A DNA stretch of 64,000 bases from Brevibacillus parabrevis (GCF_003710905.1 NZ_RHHV01000012.1:124001-188000); one strand, 5' to 3'. Counted from the first letter of the stretch, positions 1-9,038 are shown. Translations and numbers: made by a program. Notes: generated by a model not told the origin, from the letters alone.

Positions 1-1741
1 AGGAAAGCAAGTCGCCTGGGCAGACAAGAGCGATGAAGGTACAGACATTTATTTGTACAACATCTCGACAGGTGATACGACACGCGTGTCCACAAGCGGG
101 AAAGCCGAGTCTCCAACCGTGGGCGACAGCTATGTAGCTTGGGCAGACAAGAGAGAAGGCAACTACGACATCTACTACTACGACATCGAGCGCGGAGTAG
201 AAAAAGCGGCAGTCTCCGGAAAAGGCGATCAGATCGAGCCAAGCATTTACAACGACAAGATCGTGTACGAGAACAGTACGAGCCAACAAATTTACCAATA
301 TTCGATCAGCGGCGGTAAAAACAAACAGCTTACAGATAGTTCGGACAGCAAGGGATTCGTACATATTTTCAAAGACAGAGTCGTCTATCTGGAAGATGAC
401 GATTTGGTTTACCACCAATTAAACAAAACGTTTGGCAAAGAAATCGTCAGCAACATTTTTGACGAGGTCGGTCCTCGCCTTTACGAAGACTACGTGCTGT
501 ATGCCAAGAAGGACAACAACAAAAAACTGCGCTTGAGTCTGTACGACCTGGACGAACAAGAAGTCATTCCGCTCGGGACCACTTCCGGCAAGCCGATTCA
601 ACCAGACGCTTCCGACCGTTATGTCGTGTACGTGGCAGAAGCCAAAAAGGGCAATGCTGTCATTCTGTATGATACAGAAAAAGGTACAAGCAAAACGATC
701 AGCAGCGAGGACTCCGATCCGGAAAGAGCCGTTGTAAGTGGGCGCTACGTCGTCTGGTATGACCAGAAGGAAGATGCGCTGGTTGCCTACGATATTCGCA
801 AAGGGACAACCAAACAGATTACGGACGAAGATGAAGATCAGGAGCCGAGCGACAAGCTGTACGAAGTCGATGGCGACAACCTTTTCTGGGTGAACATCAA
901 TCGCCGGGCTGATCTGATGATTACCGATTTGGCGACAGAAAAAACGACGGAGATCGAGAGCTTGAAGAGTGAGCCGCTCTCCATCGATATTTACGGAAAC
1001 TACGCTGCCTGGGTGGCAGAGACTGGCAAGAAAACGGCGAGCGTTTATTTGTACGAAATCGATGAACAAGACACGACAGAAATCCGCAAAAATGTTAACG
1101 TGCAATCGGCGCAAATCGGTGACGATTTTGTCGTTTGGAGCGAAACAAGCGACAAGTCCAAGACTGGCTGGGATTTGTACCGCTACAACATGGATCGCCA
1201 ACGGACCGATTTGCTGATGCGTTTCAACGATCGCGATCAAAAAAATCCGCAAGCTTCCCGCAATATGGTGTTGTTTGAAGACAACCGCCTGACGAAGAAA
1301 GACAATGATTTCTACTATGAGCTGTATGATGCAGAAGACGGTTCGTTCAGCGACGTCGAATGGAACGAAAAAGCGGAAATGTCCAGTGCGCGAATCGGCG
1401 GCAACCGCGTTGTTTGGATCGATGAGCGCGATGGAGATCCGGTTGTGTACACGATGGCATTTGCGAAACCGCAAGACAGCGATGAGGAAGAGGAGCCAGG
1501 GGAAGAAAAGCCGGAGCCTGGTGAAGTAAAAGAGTTCAAGTATGTCGACTTGCTCAATAACAACACTTTGGGCAAACTGCTCAAAGAAGTCGGCTACAAC
1601 AATTTTGTGTATGTGTTCTTTGAAGGAACGGACGAGGAAGTTACCATGACCATGCGCGAGGTCGTAAACGACAAGAGACGTTTTGACAATTACATGAAGC
1701 AAAGCGACGTGGACGAAGTCGTGGTGCGCGTCACCTACTAG
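1..1741 (+). CDS. Surface/secreted beta-propeller protein, 5' end cut off by the window
   Basis: The reading frame is open from base 2, so the true start lies upstream of the window; a TTG at 53 is an internal leucine codon. The protein is built from repeats of about 45-50 residues that contain VAWADKREGNYDIYYYD-like or VVWYDQKEDALVAYD-like strands, the pattern of TolB/WD-type beta-propellers found in extracellular proteins of Bacilli. After the propeller there is a short E/P-rich linker (near base 1485) and a C-terminal domain of about 75 residues that I do not recognise. The propeller fold is fairly secure from the repeats; location and ligand are unknown, and any N-terminal signal or SLH domains are outside the window. 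A terminator follows immediately. Confidence 0.7.
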   Translation, partial: GKQVAWADKSDEGTDIYLYNISTGDTTRVSTSGKAESPTVGDSYVAWADKREGNYDIYYYDIERGVEKAAVSGKGDQIEPSIYNDKIVYENSTSQQIYQYSISGGKNKQLTDSSDSKGFVHIFKDRVVYLEDDDLVYHQLNKTFGKEIVSNIFDEVGPRLYEDYVLYAKKDNNKKLRLSLYDLDEQEVIPLGTTSGKPIQPDASDRYVVYVAEAKKGNAVILYDTEKGTSKTISSEDSDPERAVVSGRYVVWYDQKEDALVAYDIRKGTTKQITDEDEDQEPSDKLYEVDGDNLFWVNINRRADLMITDLATEKTTEIESLKSEPLSIDIYGNYAAWVAETGKKTASVYLYEIDEQDTTEIRKNVNVQSAQIGDDFVVWSETSDKSKTGWDLYRYNMDRQRTDLLMRFNDRDQKNPQASRNMVLFEDNRLTKKDNDFYYELYDAEDGSFSDVEWNEKAEMSSARIGGNRVVWIDERDGDPVVYTMAFAKPQDSDEEEEPGEEKPEPGEVKEFKYVDLLNNNTLGKLLKEVGYNNFVYVFFEGTDEEVTMTMREVVNDKRRFDNYMKQSDVDEVVVRVTY

Positions 1742-1756
1742 AATGAATGCGCAAGC

Positions 1757-1797
1757 AAAAAGCAGACAGTGGACATTTTCCAGCTGTCTGCTTTTTT
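1757..1797 (+). terminator. Intrinsic terminator after the beta-propeller gene
   Basis: AAGCAGACAG and CTGTCTGCTT form a perfect stem around a GGACATTTTC-type loop and are followed by a T run, 16 bases after the stop codon. Confidence 0.85.
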
Positions 1798-1883
1798 GCG
1801 TGCAAACCGTTTTTCACTGCGCGAGCGCTTCTTTGCACAGATAAGAATTGATCAGATGCTTATCTAGTATAAGTGCAACCAAG

Positions 1884-1906
1884 ACTGCGCCAAAGGCTTG
1901 GCGCAG
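1884..1906 (-). terminator. Perfect hairpin downstream of the DHODH-like fusion gene
   Basis: CTGCGCCAA and TTGGCGCAG form a 9-bp perfect stem with a short loop just past the stop codon of the minus-strand gene. There is no good T run on the minus side, so it may be a weak or factor-assisted terminator or an mRNA 3'-end stabiliser. Confidence 0.4.
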
Positions 1907-1915
1907 CCAGGTTTT

Positions 1916-4000
1916 CTAAGCAGGGGGAGTTGCTGGAATTTGGCATAAATACGGCTTTGTCAGCAGTAATCCGGCCAGAAACAAAAGGACGGCCACATAA
2001 GCGGGGAACAAATGCCAGAAGTCGACGTAGCCGACGGCAAAGTGAATCCCGATGCCCGCAGCGAACCCCGGTATGCCAGCGAGGAACAGCGTCCACCACA
2101 CCCACGCTTCCCCGCGGCGGAAGCCCCACAAGCTGATCAAGAGGACAGCGAGACCGTCCGATACAAGCGCACCGCCAAAACCTGCCCTGTCGTGAGCGAT
2201 CAGCGGAATCAGCTTTTCGTTAAAGGCGTTCAGCATTTCTGCGGATACGCAAAGAAAGACCAAGTCGGATGGAACGAAGACGCCAGTAATCCCGATCAGG
2301 GAAATGATCAGTCCAGCTCCCGTCAGGCTAAAGCCGATGATGACAAAAAGCAGCTGCCCCCACAAAGCCATTTTCCACGTCCGGTCGTTATGTACGTCTG
2401 GCGGAAGGGCAGGCATATGTCTGTTGGCTCGCGTACGCAGAGCAAGCAAGAACAGCGGGAGCAAAAGCAGCGCCAGAATCGCGTGCATGTAGTCAAAATA
2501 GCCGTAGCCAATAAACAGGAAAAAGCTGGAGAATCCGACCGCTCCGGAAGCGAGCAGCACGGCGCGCGTCCAATGAATGTCGTTGCGCAAGCCGTGATAC
2601 GATAGCTGCGCATACATGATGCCGATCGAGATCATCGTTCCCGCCAGGCTGATCCGGTCGTGAGCCATAAACGAAAGCAGCTGCGGGCTGATCAAAGCAA
2701 GTTGTTCCGCGCTCATTTGCAAAAAACGTTCGTCGTACGGGAGGATGACGCTGGCAACGGCAACCAGCCACGCCAGTGCGCCGCCGATGATCATCCCGAT
2801 GCCCAAAAGCAGCCCGCAAAGCCAGGAAGGAAGCCACAAGGCGGATCGTTCCTGTGGCTTTTTCGTAGTCGTGGTCGTTTCAGACACTGCCGCTGCTTCC
2901 TTGTCCATGTCCGGGAGCGGGCAGTCCAGCGAAGCGCATGCGCCGAAACGGGATTGCAAAATCGCTTCGTTGATTCGCTTCGGCAGACCAGGACCGGAGT
3001 AGACCAAGCCGCTGTGCAACTGGACAAAGTCAGCGCCAGCGTCAAAAAAAGCAAGAGCGTCTGCCGGTTCTAGGATGCCGCCAGAGCCGATCAAAAGGCA
3101 TTCAGGCCAGGCCGCTCTGGTGCGGGAAACAGCTTGGAGAGAAGCTGCGTGTGACGGCTCGCCTGTGACGTATGCAGCAGTATGCACGTTTTCCGCATCC
3201 CGCTCCCGCTGCTGTACGCCTACGCCTCTGACGCCCCCGCATACGATCACGCCGTTCAGCCCTGCTTGCCGGGCCAGGCGGAGCAGACGAAGCCACTGGT
3301 TTTCCTCCAGGTCAGGCGGGATCGCCAGCAGGACGGGCAGCTCGGTAGCTTGCCGCAAACAGGCCAGATGATGCTGCCACTCGGCGTCACTCCACGGGTT
3401 GTCTCCTTCCATGGCGCGGCAGTCCAACGAAAAAAAGGCGCAGTACGGCTGCAAGCGGGCCATCAGCTGTTCTCTCTCCGCTGTCGCTTCCTCTAATGTT
3501 GCCCCCGGACGAAACCCCAATCTGGCTCCGAGCGGGATCGCTGACGGCGTGGAAGTGGATTGGCGCAAACGGCTTTCTACGGCTTCGATTCCCGGATTTT
3601 CAAGCGGTGTCCTGTACGTAATGGCGGAAGCACCCACGTTCCGAGCTGTCTGCCCGGAATCGGCAAGCGGCGCAAGCGTAACTGGCCCCAGCTCGATGTA
3701 GCCAAAACCGAAGCGTGACAATGCTCTAAGCGCTGTTCCAGCCGGGTCTAGACCAGCTCCCAGGCCAACCGGAGCAGGGAAGGTCAGTGCGCCGACTGTT
3801 TTGGATAAAGTTGCAGGCGGATGCATATGGCCCATCAGCTCGATGATGGCCGAGCCGCCAGGCAGCTTTGCCAGCGTGCCGATGGCGGTGAGGGTCAGAC
3901 TTCTGGCGTGTTCGGCTGGCAGCAGAAAAAGCAAGGGCCGAAACAACGTTTGATAGGACCAGTCTGGCAAAAGGATCAACACCTTCCTGATTTTTCCCAT
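1916..4000 (-). CDS. Dihydroorotate-dehydrogenase-like domain fused to a duplicated polytopic membrane module
   Basis: The protein has 694 residues. Residues 1-350 follow the class 2 dihydroorotate dehydrogenase (PyrD) layout: an N-terminal helical segment, GLGAGLDPAGTAL near 79-92, FGFGYIELGPVT near 97-108, a SGGI loop near 306 and a GADFVQLHSGLVYSGP flavin-phosphate region near 322-337. Key residues look altered: the place of the family NxSSPNTPG catalytic loop reads FFSLDCRAMEGDNPW (189-203), and the FMN-contacting lysine of KIAPDL is missing (AIPPDL, 226-231). After a T/K-rich linker (about 374-385) there are roughly eight hydrophobic segments in two repeats (391-521 and 543-680) that share P-x-D, SAE-x-L, AHDR and GY-x-D-x-x-H. 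It is transcribed alone. I infer a membrane-anchored flavoprotein-like pseudoenzyme or an enzyme with a changed substrate; a role in pyrimidine synthesis is doubtful. The start has only a weak ribosome binding site. Confidence 0.7.
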   Translation of the reverse strand: MGKIRKVLILLPDWSYQTLFRPLLFLLPAEHARSLTLTAIGTLAKLPGGSAIIELMGHMHPPATLSKTVGALTFPAPVGLGAGLDPAGTALRALSRFGFGYIELGPVTLAPLADSGQTARNVGASAITYRTPLENPGIEAVESRLRQSTSTPSAIPLGARLGFRPGATLEEATAEREQLMARLQPYCAFFSLDCRAMEGDNPWSDAEWQHHLACLRQATELPVLLAIPPDLEENQWLRLLRLARQAGLNGVIVCGGVRGVGVQQRERDAENVHTAAYVTGEPSHAASLQAVSRTRAAWPECLLIGSGGILEPADALAFFDAGADFVQLHSGLVYSGPGLPKRINEAILQSRFGACASLDCPLPDMDKEAAAVSETTTTTKKPQERSALWLPSWLCGLLLGIGMIIGGALAWLVAVASVILPYDERFLQMSAEQLALISPQLLSFMAHDRISLAGTMISIGIMYAQLSYHGLRNDIHWTRAVLLASGAVGFSSFFLFIGYGYFDYMHAILALLLLPLFLLALRTRANRHMPALPPDVHNDRTWKMALWGQLLFVIIGFSLTGAGLIISLIGITGVFVPSDLVFLCVSAEMLNAFNEKLIPLIAHDRAGFGGALVSDGLAVLLISLWGFRRGEAWVWWTLFLAGIPGFAAGIGIHFAVGYVDFWHLFPAYVAVLLFLAGLLLTKPYLCQIPATPPA

Positions 4001-4029
4001 TTCTATCTTATCTCAAAAGGTTCAGGCGA

Positions 4030-4081
4030 TACATGCCCAAAAAAGCAAAAAGCCGTTGTCTCCGCAGAGGCAACGGCTTGG
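4030..4081 (-). terminator. Intrinsic terminator of speA
   Basis: On the minus strand AAGCCGTTG and CAACGGCTT form a stem followed by TTTTGCTTTTTTGG, about 20 bases after the speA stop codon. Confidence 0.85.
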
Positions 4082-4099
4082 GATGCAAGTTCGGCGAGC

Positions 4100-5572
4100 T
4101 TATCCCGAAATGGCGGTTTGGCGTTTGATGACTTTGATCGTTTTCAGCGATTCGTCTTCCGGGCCTTGTACAGGAAGTCCGACGCGAATGTTTTCCTGGA
4201 TGTAGGCGATGTTTTCTTCGGTGATGACTTCTCCCGGCAAGAAAATCGGAATGCCTGGCGGGTAGACCATGATAAACTCGGTAGTTACGCGGCCTGCCGC
4301 TTCCACCAGCGGAATGGTTTCGGTTTCGGCATAGAACGCATCGCGTGGTGTCGTGGACAGCACCGGGATGTTCGGCAGAGAGATCGTTGGCTTTTCTTCT
4401 GCCTGCACGTGGGAAAACTCCACTGACAACTCACGCAGAGCGTTGACCAGCGATTGAACGGAGTCTTCCGTATCCCCGGCGGTAACAAAACAGAGCACGT
4501 TGTACAAGTCGCTCATTTCCACTTCGATGTTGTACTTGTCGCGCAGCCAGTTTTCCACTTCCCAGCCCGTAATGCCAAGATCGCGGACGTGAATCAACAG
4601 CTTGGTCGGGTCCATGGCGTAGGTGGCAGGCTTCCCGAGAATTTCTTTGCCGACACAGTAGATGCGCGGAATCTCATTGATCATGTCGCGCGCTTTGTTC
4701 GCCAGCTGCATGGCCTGGTCAGCCAGCATTTTGCCGTTGAGCGCCAAGTGCTGACGGGCCATATCGAGCGAGGCCAGAAAAATGTACGAGGTAGACGTCG
4801 TCGTGAGCATGCTTAGCACTGTCTTGACGCGGTCGACATCGACCAATCCTTCGCGGACGTTGAGAATGGACGTTTGCGTAAGCGATCCGCCCAGCTTGTG
4901 AACGCTCGTTGCCGCCATGTCAGCCCCGGCTTGCATCGCTGAAATCGGCAACTCAGAGTGGAAGTGGATATGCACGCCGTGTGCTTCATCCACCAACACC
5001 GGAATTTCGTAGTTGTGGGCCGTGCGCACGATTTCGCGCAAGTCTCCGGCAATCCCGAAATAAGTAGGGTTGATGACCAGCAGGGCAGCCGCGTCAGGGT
5101 GGGCTTCCAGCGCTTTTTGCACGGCTTTCACTGTAATCCCGTGGGAAATCCCCAAACGCTCGTCCATCGCTGGATGAATGAAAATCGGTACCGCTCCGGC
5201 AAAAATAATCGCCGACATGACGGATTTATGCACGTTTCTCGGCACAATAATTTTGTCTCCAGGGCTGCACGTCGCCATAATCATCGCCATAATCGCGCCG
5301 CTCGTCCCTTGAACAGAGAAAAATGTATGGTCAGCGCCGAACGCTTCGGCAGCCAGTTCTTGCGCTTCTTTAATCATTGCTTTCGGATGGTGCAAGTCAT
5401 CCAGCGGGGCAATGTTGATGAGGTCTATCGAGAGAGCGTTCTCCCCGATGAACTCGCGAAATGCCGGATGCATGCCCATACCTTTCTTATGGCCCGGAAT
5501 GTGAAATTGAATCGGGTTCCGGTTGGCGTGCTCCAACAACCCGCTGAACAAAGGAGTTTTCATTTGTCTCAC
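4100..5572 (-). CDS. speA: Arginine decarboxylase SpeA (Orn/Lys/Arg decarboxylase family)
   Basis: The 490-residue product matches in length and in most motifs what I know of Bacillus SpeA: QFHIPGHKKG near the N-terminus, the FFSVQGTSGAIMAM cofactor region, LVDEAHGVHIHFH, and SVHKLGGSLTQ carrying the PLP-binding lysine. It is a fold-type I PLP enzyme that makes agmatine from arginine, the first step of the agmatine route to putrescine; a lysine-decarboxylase label is the usual misannotation. The GTG at 5572 is preferred because GAGG lies 8 bases upstream, while the later ATG (5563) would be 17 bases away. A sigma-A-like promoter and a strong terminator bracket it as a single-gene unit. Confidence 0.88.
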   Translation of the reverse strand: MRQMKTPLFSGLLEHANRNPIQFHIPGHKKGMGMHPAFREFIGENALSIDLINIAPLDDLHHPKAMIKEAQELAAEAFGADHTFFSVQGTSGAIMAMIMATCSPGDKIIVPRNVHKSVMSAIIFAGAVPIFIHPAMDERLGISHGITVKAVQKALEAHPDAAALLVINPTYFGIAGDLREIVRTAHNYEIPVLVDEAHGVHIHFHSELPISAMQAGADMAATSVHKLGGSLTQTSILNVREGLVDVDRVKTVLSMLTTTSTSYIFLASLDMARQHLALNGKMLADQAMQLANKARDMINEIPRIYCVGKEILGKPATYAMDPTKLLIHVRDLGITGWEVENWLRDKYNIEVEMSDLYNVLCFVTAGDTEDSVQSLVNALRELSVEFSHVQAEEKPTISLPNIPVLSTTPRDAFYAETETIPLVEAAGRVTTEFIMVYPPGIPIFLPGEVITEENIAYIQENIRVGLPVQGPEDESLKTIKVIKRQTAISG

Positions 5573-5626
5573 TACGATCGCCTCGCTTTACGAATCAAGA
5601 ATAAAGGGGATAAAACAAACAAATTG

Positions 5627-5654
5627 AGTATAGCAAAATAGGGGGGGAAAGCAA
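5627..5654 (-). promoter_or_regulatory. Candidate sigma-A promoter of speA
   Basis: On the minus strand TTGCTT and TATACT are separated by 16 bases, about 55-80 bases upstream of the GTG start. Confidence 0.5.
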
Positions 5655-5736
5655 GCGAATTTTTATTCATATTCGCGTGTGGCAGCAGGAGTTTCCTCTG
5701 GTAGCCGAGAAGCATAACAAAAATGGGGGGATGGGG

Positions 5737-6702
5737 ATGAAAACAAGAGTAACGGAACTGCTGAAAATCGACCATCCGGTAGTTCAGGGCGGATTGGCCT
5801 ATCTAGCATACGCAGAATTGGCAGCAGCTGTGTCAAATGCGGGAGGATTGGGACAGGTCACCGCGATGTCGCTGCCCTCGGCAGAAGCGCTGCGCGAAGA
5901 AATTCGCAAGGTGCGGCAGTTGACGGACAAACCTTTTGGCGTCAACTTCGCGATTGGCCAATACAACCGCCCTTATGAGGAGGCGCTGGAGGTTGCCATC
6001 GAGGAGGGCGTAGCAGCCATCTCCGTGACGGGAGGCAATCCCGAACCTCTTTTGCGCAGGCTGGACGGTCATCCGATCAAAAAGCTCGTGCTGGTCGCTT
6101 CCGTGCGGCAAGCGCAAAAAGCGGAAGCGATGGGGGCAGACGCGGTCATGGCGGTCGGACAGGAAGGCGGCGGCCACCTTGGACGCGATGATATCGGTAC
6201 GTTCGTGCTGATTCCGCGCGTCGTGGACTCTGTAAACATTCCGGTGCTGGCAAGCGGCGGAATCGGTGACGGTCGCGGGCTTCTCGCTGCGCTCGCTCTC
6301 GGTGCCGAAGGGGTGGAGATGGGAACACGCTTCATCGCCACACAGGAATGCGTGCATGCCCATGAGGCGTACAAGCAGGCTCTATTGAACGGAACCGAGC
6401 AAGATACCGCCGTCATCAAAAGGACGCTGGGAGCCCCGGCGAGGGTCGTGCGCACGCCAGGATCGGACCGCATTTTGCAAATGGAAAAAGCAGGAGCCGG
6501 CTATGAAGAGCTGAAAAGCTTCATCAGCGGCGAAAATAACCGCACCTTTATTTACGAAGGCGACTGTGACAACGGCTTTGGCTGGGCTGGTCAAGTCATC
6601 GGCCTGATCGACGACATCCCGACCGTGCAGCAGCTGTTCGAGCGGATGCTGCAAGAGGTGGAAGGCGGGCTTGGGCGATTGAACAGTTTTCAGGGCAGAT
6701 AG
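5737..6702 (+). CDS. Nitronate monooxygenase / FabK-like FMN enzyme
   Basis: The product has 321 residues and the TIM-barrel FMN fold of the nitronate monooxygenase (2-nitropropane dioxygenase) family: HPVVQGGLAYLA at the N-terminus, SNAGGLGQVTA, PFGVNFAI, VGQEGGGHLG (the histidine that acts as base in the nitronate monooxygenases), IPVLASGGIGDG and GVEMGTRFIAT (phosphate-binding regions). It probably oxidises nitroalkanes/nitronates in the cytoplasm; the related enoyl-ACP reductase FabK cannot be fully excluded. Among three in-frame starts I chose the ATG at 5737 because the G-rich GGGGGG lies 6 bases upstream. It is monocistronic, divergent from speA, and ends at a bidirectional terminator. 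Confidence 0.8.
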   Translation: MKTRVTELLKIDHPVVQGGLAYLAYAELAAAVSNAGGLGQVTAMSLPSAEALREEIRKVRQLTDKPFGVNFAIGQYNRPYEEALEVAIEEGVAAISVTGGNPEPLLRRLDGHPIKKLVLVASVRQAQKAEAMGADAVMAVGQEGGGHLGRDDIGTFVLIPRVVDSVNIPVLASGGIGDGRGLLAALALGAEGVEMGTRFIATQECVHAHEAYKQALLNGTEQDTAVIKRTLGAPARVVRTPGSDRILQMEKAGAGYEELKSFISGENNRTFIYEGDCDNGFGWAGQVIGLIDDIPTVQQLFERMLQEVEGGLGRLNSFQGR

Positions 6703-6765
6703 GCAGATAGATAGGCGAGCCTATTTTAGGATGCCCGTTATTGTGCCGTCAGGGTGTGCCAAAAA

Positions 6766-6813
6766 CAAAAGAACAGGCAAGCGCTTTTCAAAAGAAAGCG
6801 GACCTGTTCTTTT
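6766..6813. terminator. Bidirectional terminator between convergent genes
   Basis: AAAAGAACAGG and CCTGTTCTTTT form a long stem with A and T tracts on both sides, between the nitronate monooxygenase gene and the convergent DUF1054 gene. Confidence 0.85.
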
Positions 6814-6856
6814 GCATATACCTTAACCAAATGCCAGGGAGGCGATAGATGAAAGG

Positions 6857-7483
6857 TTAACGACCGATTGTATACAGCTTGCCGAGGACGGTAAACGTGT
6901 TTTCGAGGCGTTCCAGCAAGGCTTCCGGATCGGCGAGCACGGGATCATGGCGATCAATCGTAATGCCGCAGAGCAGCTCCGCCTTTTTTACTTGAGCCAG
7001 CCTGTCCACCAGCTTTTTCACGCCGTCTCGGCCCAGTTCTGCCTGAGAATGGCTCGTTGGCTCCGTGTGGTCAGGCGACCAGTGGAACGTATCCGGCACG
7101 AGCGTCATGACCTCGTCGAGTTTGGACTGGAGCGACTGGCTGATCTCGGTTTTCGCCGGCGCTTCGTAAATCACGGCATACCAGACAAACAGGTGAGTCT
7201 GCCATAGCCCGATTTGAAAGTGGGGATGCTTTTTGTACCCGCGTTTGTCATTGGCCCAGGCAACCCACGTATCTTTTGGCGGGTTGACGGTACGGCGAGC
7301 GTGCTTGGCTACATGAAAAAACATCTCGTCCCCGGTTTTAAGCGACAAGACAGGCGCGAAATGATGGCCAAGCGCTTCAAGCTTGGGACGAACAATCGTT
7401 TTGATGGCGTCCATTCGCTGGTCGAGTCCATCAATGGCAAAAACGTCAAAGTCTTCCTGGTGAAAGCCGGAAAAAGCAGTCAT
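6857..7483 (-). CDS. DUF1054 (YktB-like) protein
   Basis: The 208-residue soluble protein matches the YktB/DUF1054 family as I know it: an N-terminal FSGFHQEDFDVF segment, HVAKHARRTVNPPKDTWVAW and RGYKKHPHFQIGLW in the middle, and a C-terminal LGKLYTIGR-like end. The family is common in Bacilli and has a known fold, but no function is established. No transmembrane segment or signal peptide is visible. It stands alone, convergent with the upstream gene and separated by a shared terminator. Assignment to the family is good; the role is unknown. Confidence 0.8.
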   Translation of the reverse strand: MTAFSGFHQEDFDVFAIDGLDQRMDAIKTIVRPKLEALGHHFAPVLSLKTGDEMFFHVAKHARRTVNPPKDTWVAWANDKRGYKKHPHFQIGLWQTHLFVWYAVIYEAPAKTEISQSLQSKLDEVMTLVPDTFHWSPDHTEPTSHSQAELGRDGVKKLVDRLAQVKKAELLCGITIDRHDPVLADPEALLERLENTFTVLGKLYTIGR

Positions 7484-7708
7484 GAAACAAACACCTCAAT
7501 TTATCCATGATCGATCGCCATGCAAAAGAAAAGGGCGAACGTCCTTGTCAAGGGAGCTTGGAAACCTCCATATGATATCATACCACGCAGGAAAAAAATA
7601 CTTGCCGGGATATGAATAGCAAAACCGAAGCGTGAATAATATGATATACCACTCACTCCCTTACAGCGAAAGTGAAATCTGAGTATTCTGTCAACGGGAG
7701 GGGCCTGG

Positions 7709-8308
7709 ATGAATCTCGGCATGGAGTTGGAGTATTACAATCTCGCGGTTTGGTTTGATCGCAAAACATTGCACGCGATGGTGCAGGCCCTGGTGGAAGC
7801 GGGGGTGAGCGTCACGTGGAAGGAATCTCCCGAGCAGTTTCACCTCCTCGTGAATACCACAGACGGCCTTTCCGACTGGAAAATGCAGCGATTAAACGGG
7901 TCTTACAAGCTGCAAGTGGCAGGTGTTCCGGTGCATGACTCCCGCGTGGCGCTGGTGCTATACCGCTTCGTGGAGCAAGCCAAGGGGCACGCCATCATCA
8001 AGGTCACGTTTGAAGACTGCATCTTGGTGAAGCACGTCCAGTACGGCGAAGTCGTCAGAATAGTGGAAATTAAAGGAGCTGAGAAAACAATGATCTACGA
8101 AAAATTTTGCAACGTGACGATGGACCAGGTGATTGCTGCTTTGAAACGACGCGACTCAGAAGAACGGATTCCTGTCTTGCGCCTGGAGCTTGATTACGAA
8201 TTGGCGACGTTGTTTGATGCGATACAGGCAGAAGATCAGACGCAAATTGGCAAATCCATGGAAATACTAAAACAGCTTCGTCGGGAAATGCTGCTGCTGG
8301 AAGCGTAG
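7709..8308 (+). CDS. Unknown protein, paralogue of the gene at 9386
   Basis: The 199-residue protein has no recognised domain, signal peptide or membrane segment. GGGAGG sits 7 bases upstream of the ATG. From residue 91 on it aligns without gaps, at the same residue numbers, with the product encoded at 9386-9982: shared G93, E102, G113, V115-V116, I118, E120, G123, E125, T127, I129, E131, S150-E151, L157-R158, E160 and D162. The C-terminal third is charged and leucine-rich, so probably helical. I infer an ancient duplication; function unknown. A terminator follows. Confidence 0.75.
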   Translation: MNLGMELEYYNLAVWFDRKTLHAMVQALVEAGVSVTWKESPEQFHLLVNTTDGLSDWKMQRLNGSYKLQVAGVPVHDSRVALVLYRFVEQAKGHAIIKVTFEDCILVKHVQYGEVVRIVEIKGAEKTMIYEKFCNVTMDQVIAALKRRDSEERIPVLRLELDYELATLFDAIQAEDQTQIGKSMEILKQLRREMLLLEA

Positions 8309-8363
8309 GTAGACTGGAGGATAACCATAGGACGATGAGTTTGACACATAGGCGTGCGAATTA

Positions 8364-8403
8364 AAAAAAGCGACATCTCACAATGGAGAGTGTCGCTTTT
8401 TTT
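8364..8403 (+). terminator. Intrinsic terminator
   Basis: AAAAAGCGACA and TGTCGCTTTTT form a stem with a TCTCACAATGGAGAG loop, 56 bases after the stop of the preceding gene, followed by seven Ts. Confidence 0.85.
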
Positions 8404-8447
8404 GGTTGCGCAAATTTTAGTAATTCTTGTTTTGCCCAAGACTTTGT

Positions 8448-8476
8448 TTGAACGCCAGGCAATGCGGAGGTACAAT
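8448..8476 (+). promoter_or_regulatory. Candidate sigma-A promoter of the DUF4446 gene
   Basis: TTGAAC and TACAAT with a 17-base spacer lie 56 bases upstream of the proposed TTG start. Confidence 0.45.
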
Positions 8477-8531
8477 AGAGGAGGTTTTGACTGCTTATAC
8501 GCACGCACGTATCAGAAAGGAAGAAAATGTT

Positions 8532-9038
8532 TTGGAACCATTCCTATCCCAGACTTCCAATGTAGCGATTTTGCTCTTGGCGGTCATCGCGCTGACCCTG
8601 ATTTTGCTGCTCGTCATCATCCTGCAATCCGTTCGCATCAACCGGATGCGCAAATCGATCAACAGGCTGATGACAGGTACCGGAGGAGCCAACCTGGAGG
8701 AAGGACTGCACAGATTGCTTGATCAGGTGGATGAAGTGAAAAAGCTGCAAAGTGATCAGCAGTTTACGATTAATCGCCTGTCGCAGCGCATTGCAGCCCA
8801 ATGTGGCAAAGTAGCGATTATTCGCTACAACGCTTTTGGAGATGTCGGAAGCGATCTCAGCTTTTCCATGGCGATTTTGGACGATGCCCAAAACGGCGTG
8901 GTGATCACCAGTATTTTCGGCCGGGAAGAATCGCGCGTGTATGCCAAGCCGATTGAAGCGGGCGCATCCACTTACCATTTGTCCGAAGAAGAACAGGCCG
9001 CAATCAAAAAGGCGATGACTGCCAATCCTGGATTGTAA
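8532..9038 (+). CDS. DUF4446 family membrane-anchored protein
   Basis: Starting at the TTG at 8532 the product has 168 residues; AAAGGAAG lies about 10 bases upstream, and the longer upstream reading frame has no sensible start signal. A single N-terminal transmembrane helix (roughly residues 8-30, VAILLLAVIALTLILLLVII) is followed by a coiled-coil region (RINRMRKSINRLM to QFTINRLSQRI) and a compact C-terminal domain with VAIIRYNAFGDVGSDLSFS, typical of DUF4446. The family is conserved in spore-forming Firmicutes and has no assigned function that I know of. It lies between two paralogous unknown genes. Confidence 0.75.
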   Translation: MEPFLSQTSNVAILLLAVIALTLILLLVIILQSVRINRMRKSINRLMTGTGGANLEEGLHRLLDQVDEVKKLQSDQQFTINRLSQRIAAQCGKVAIIRYNAFGDVGSDLSFSMAILDDAQNGVVITSIFGREESRVYAKPIEAGASTYHLSEEEQAAIKKAMTANPGL

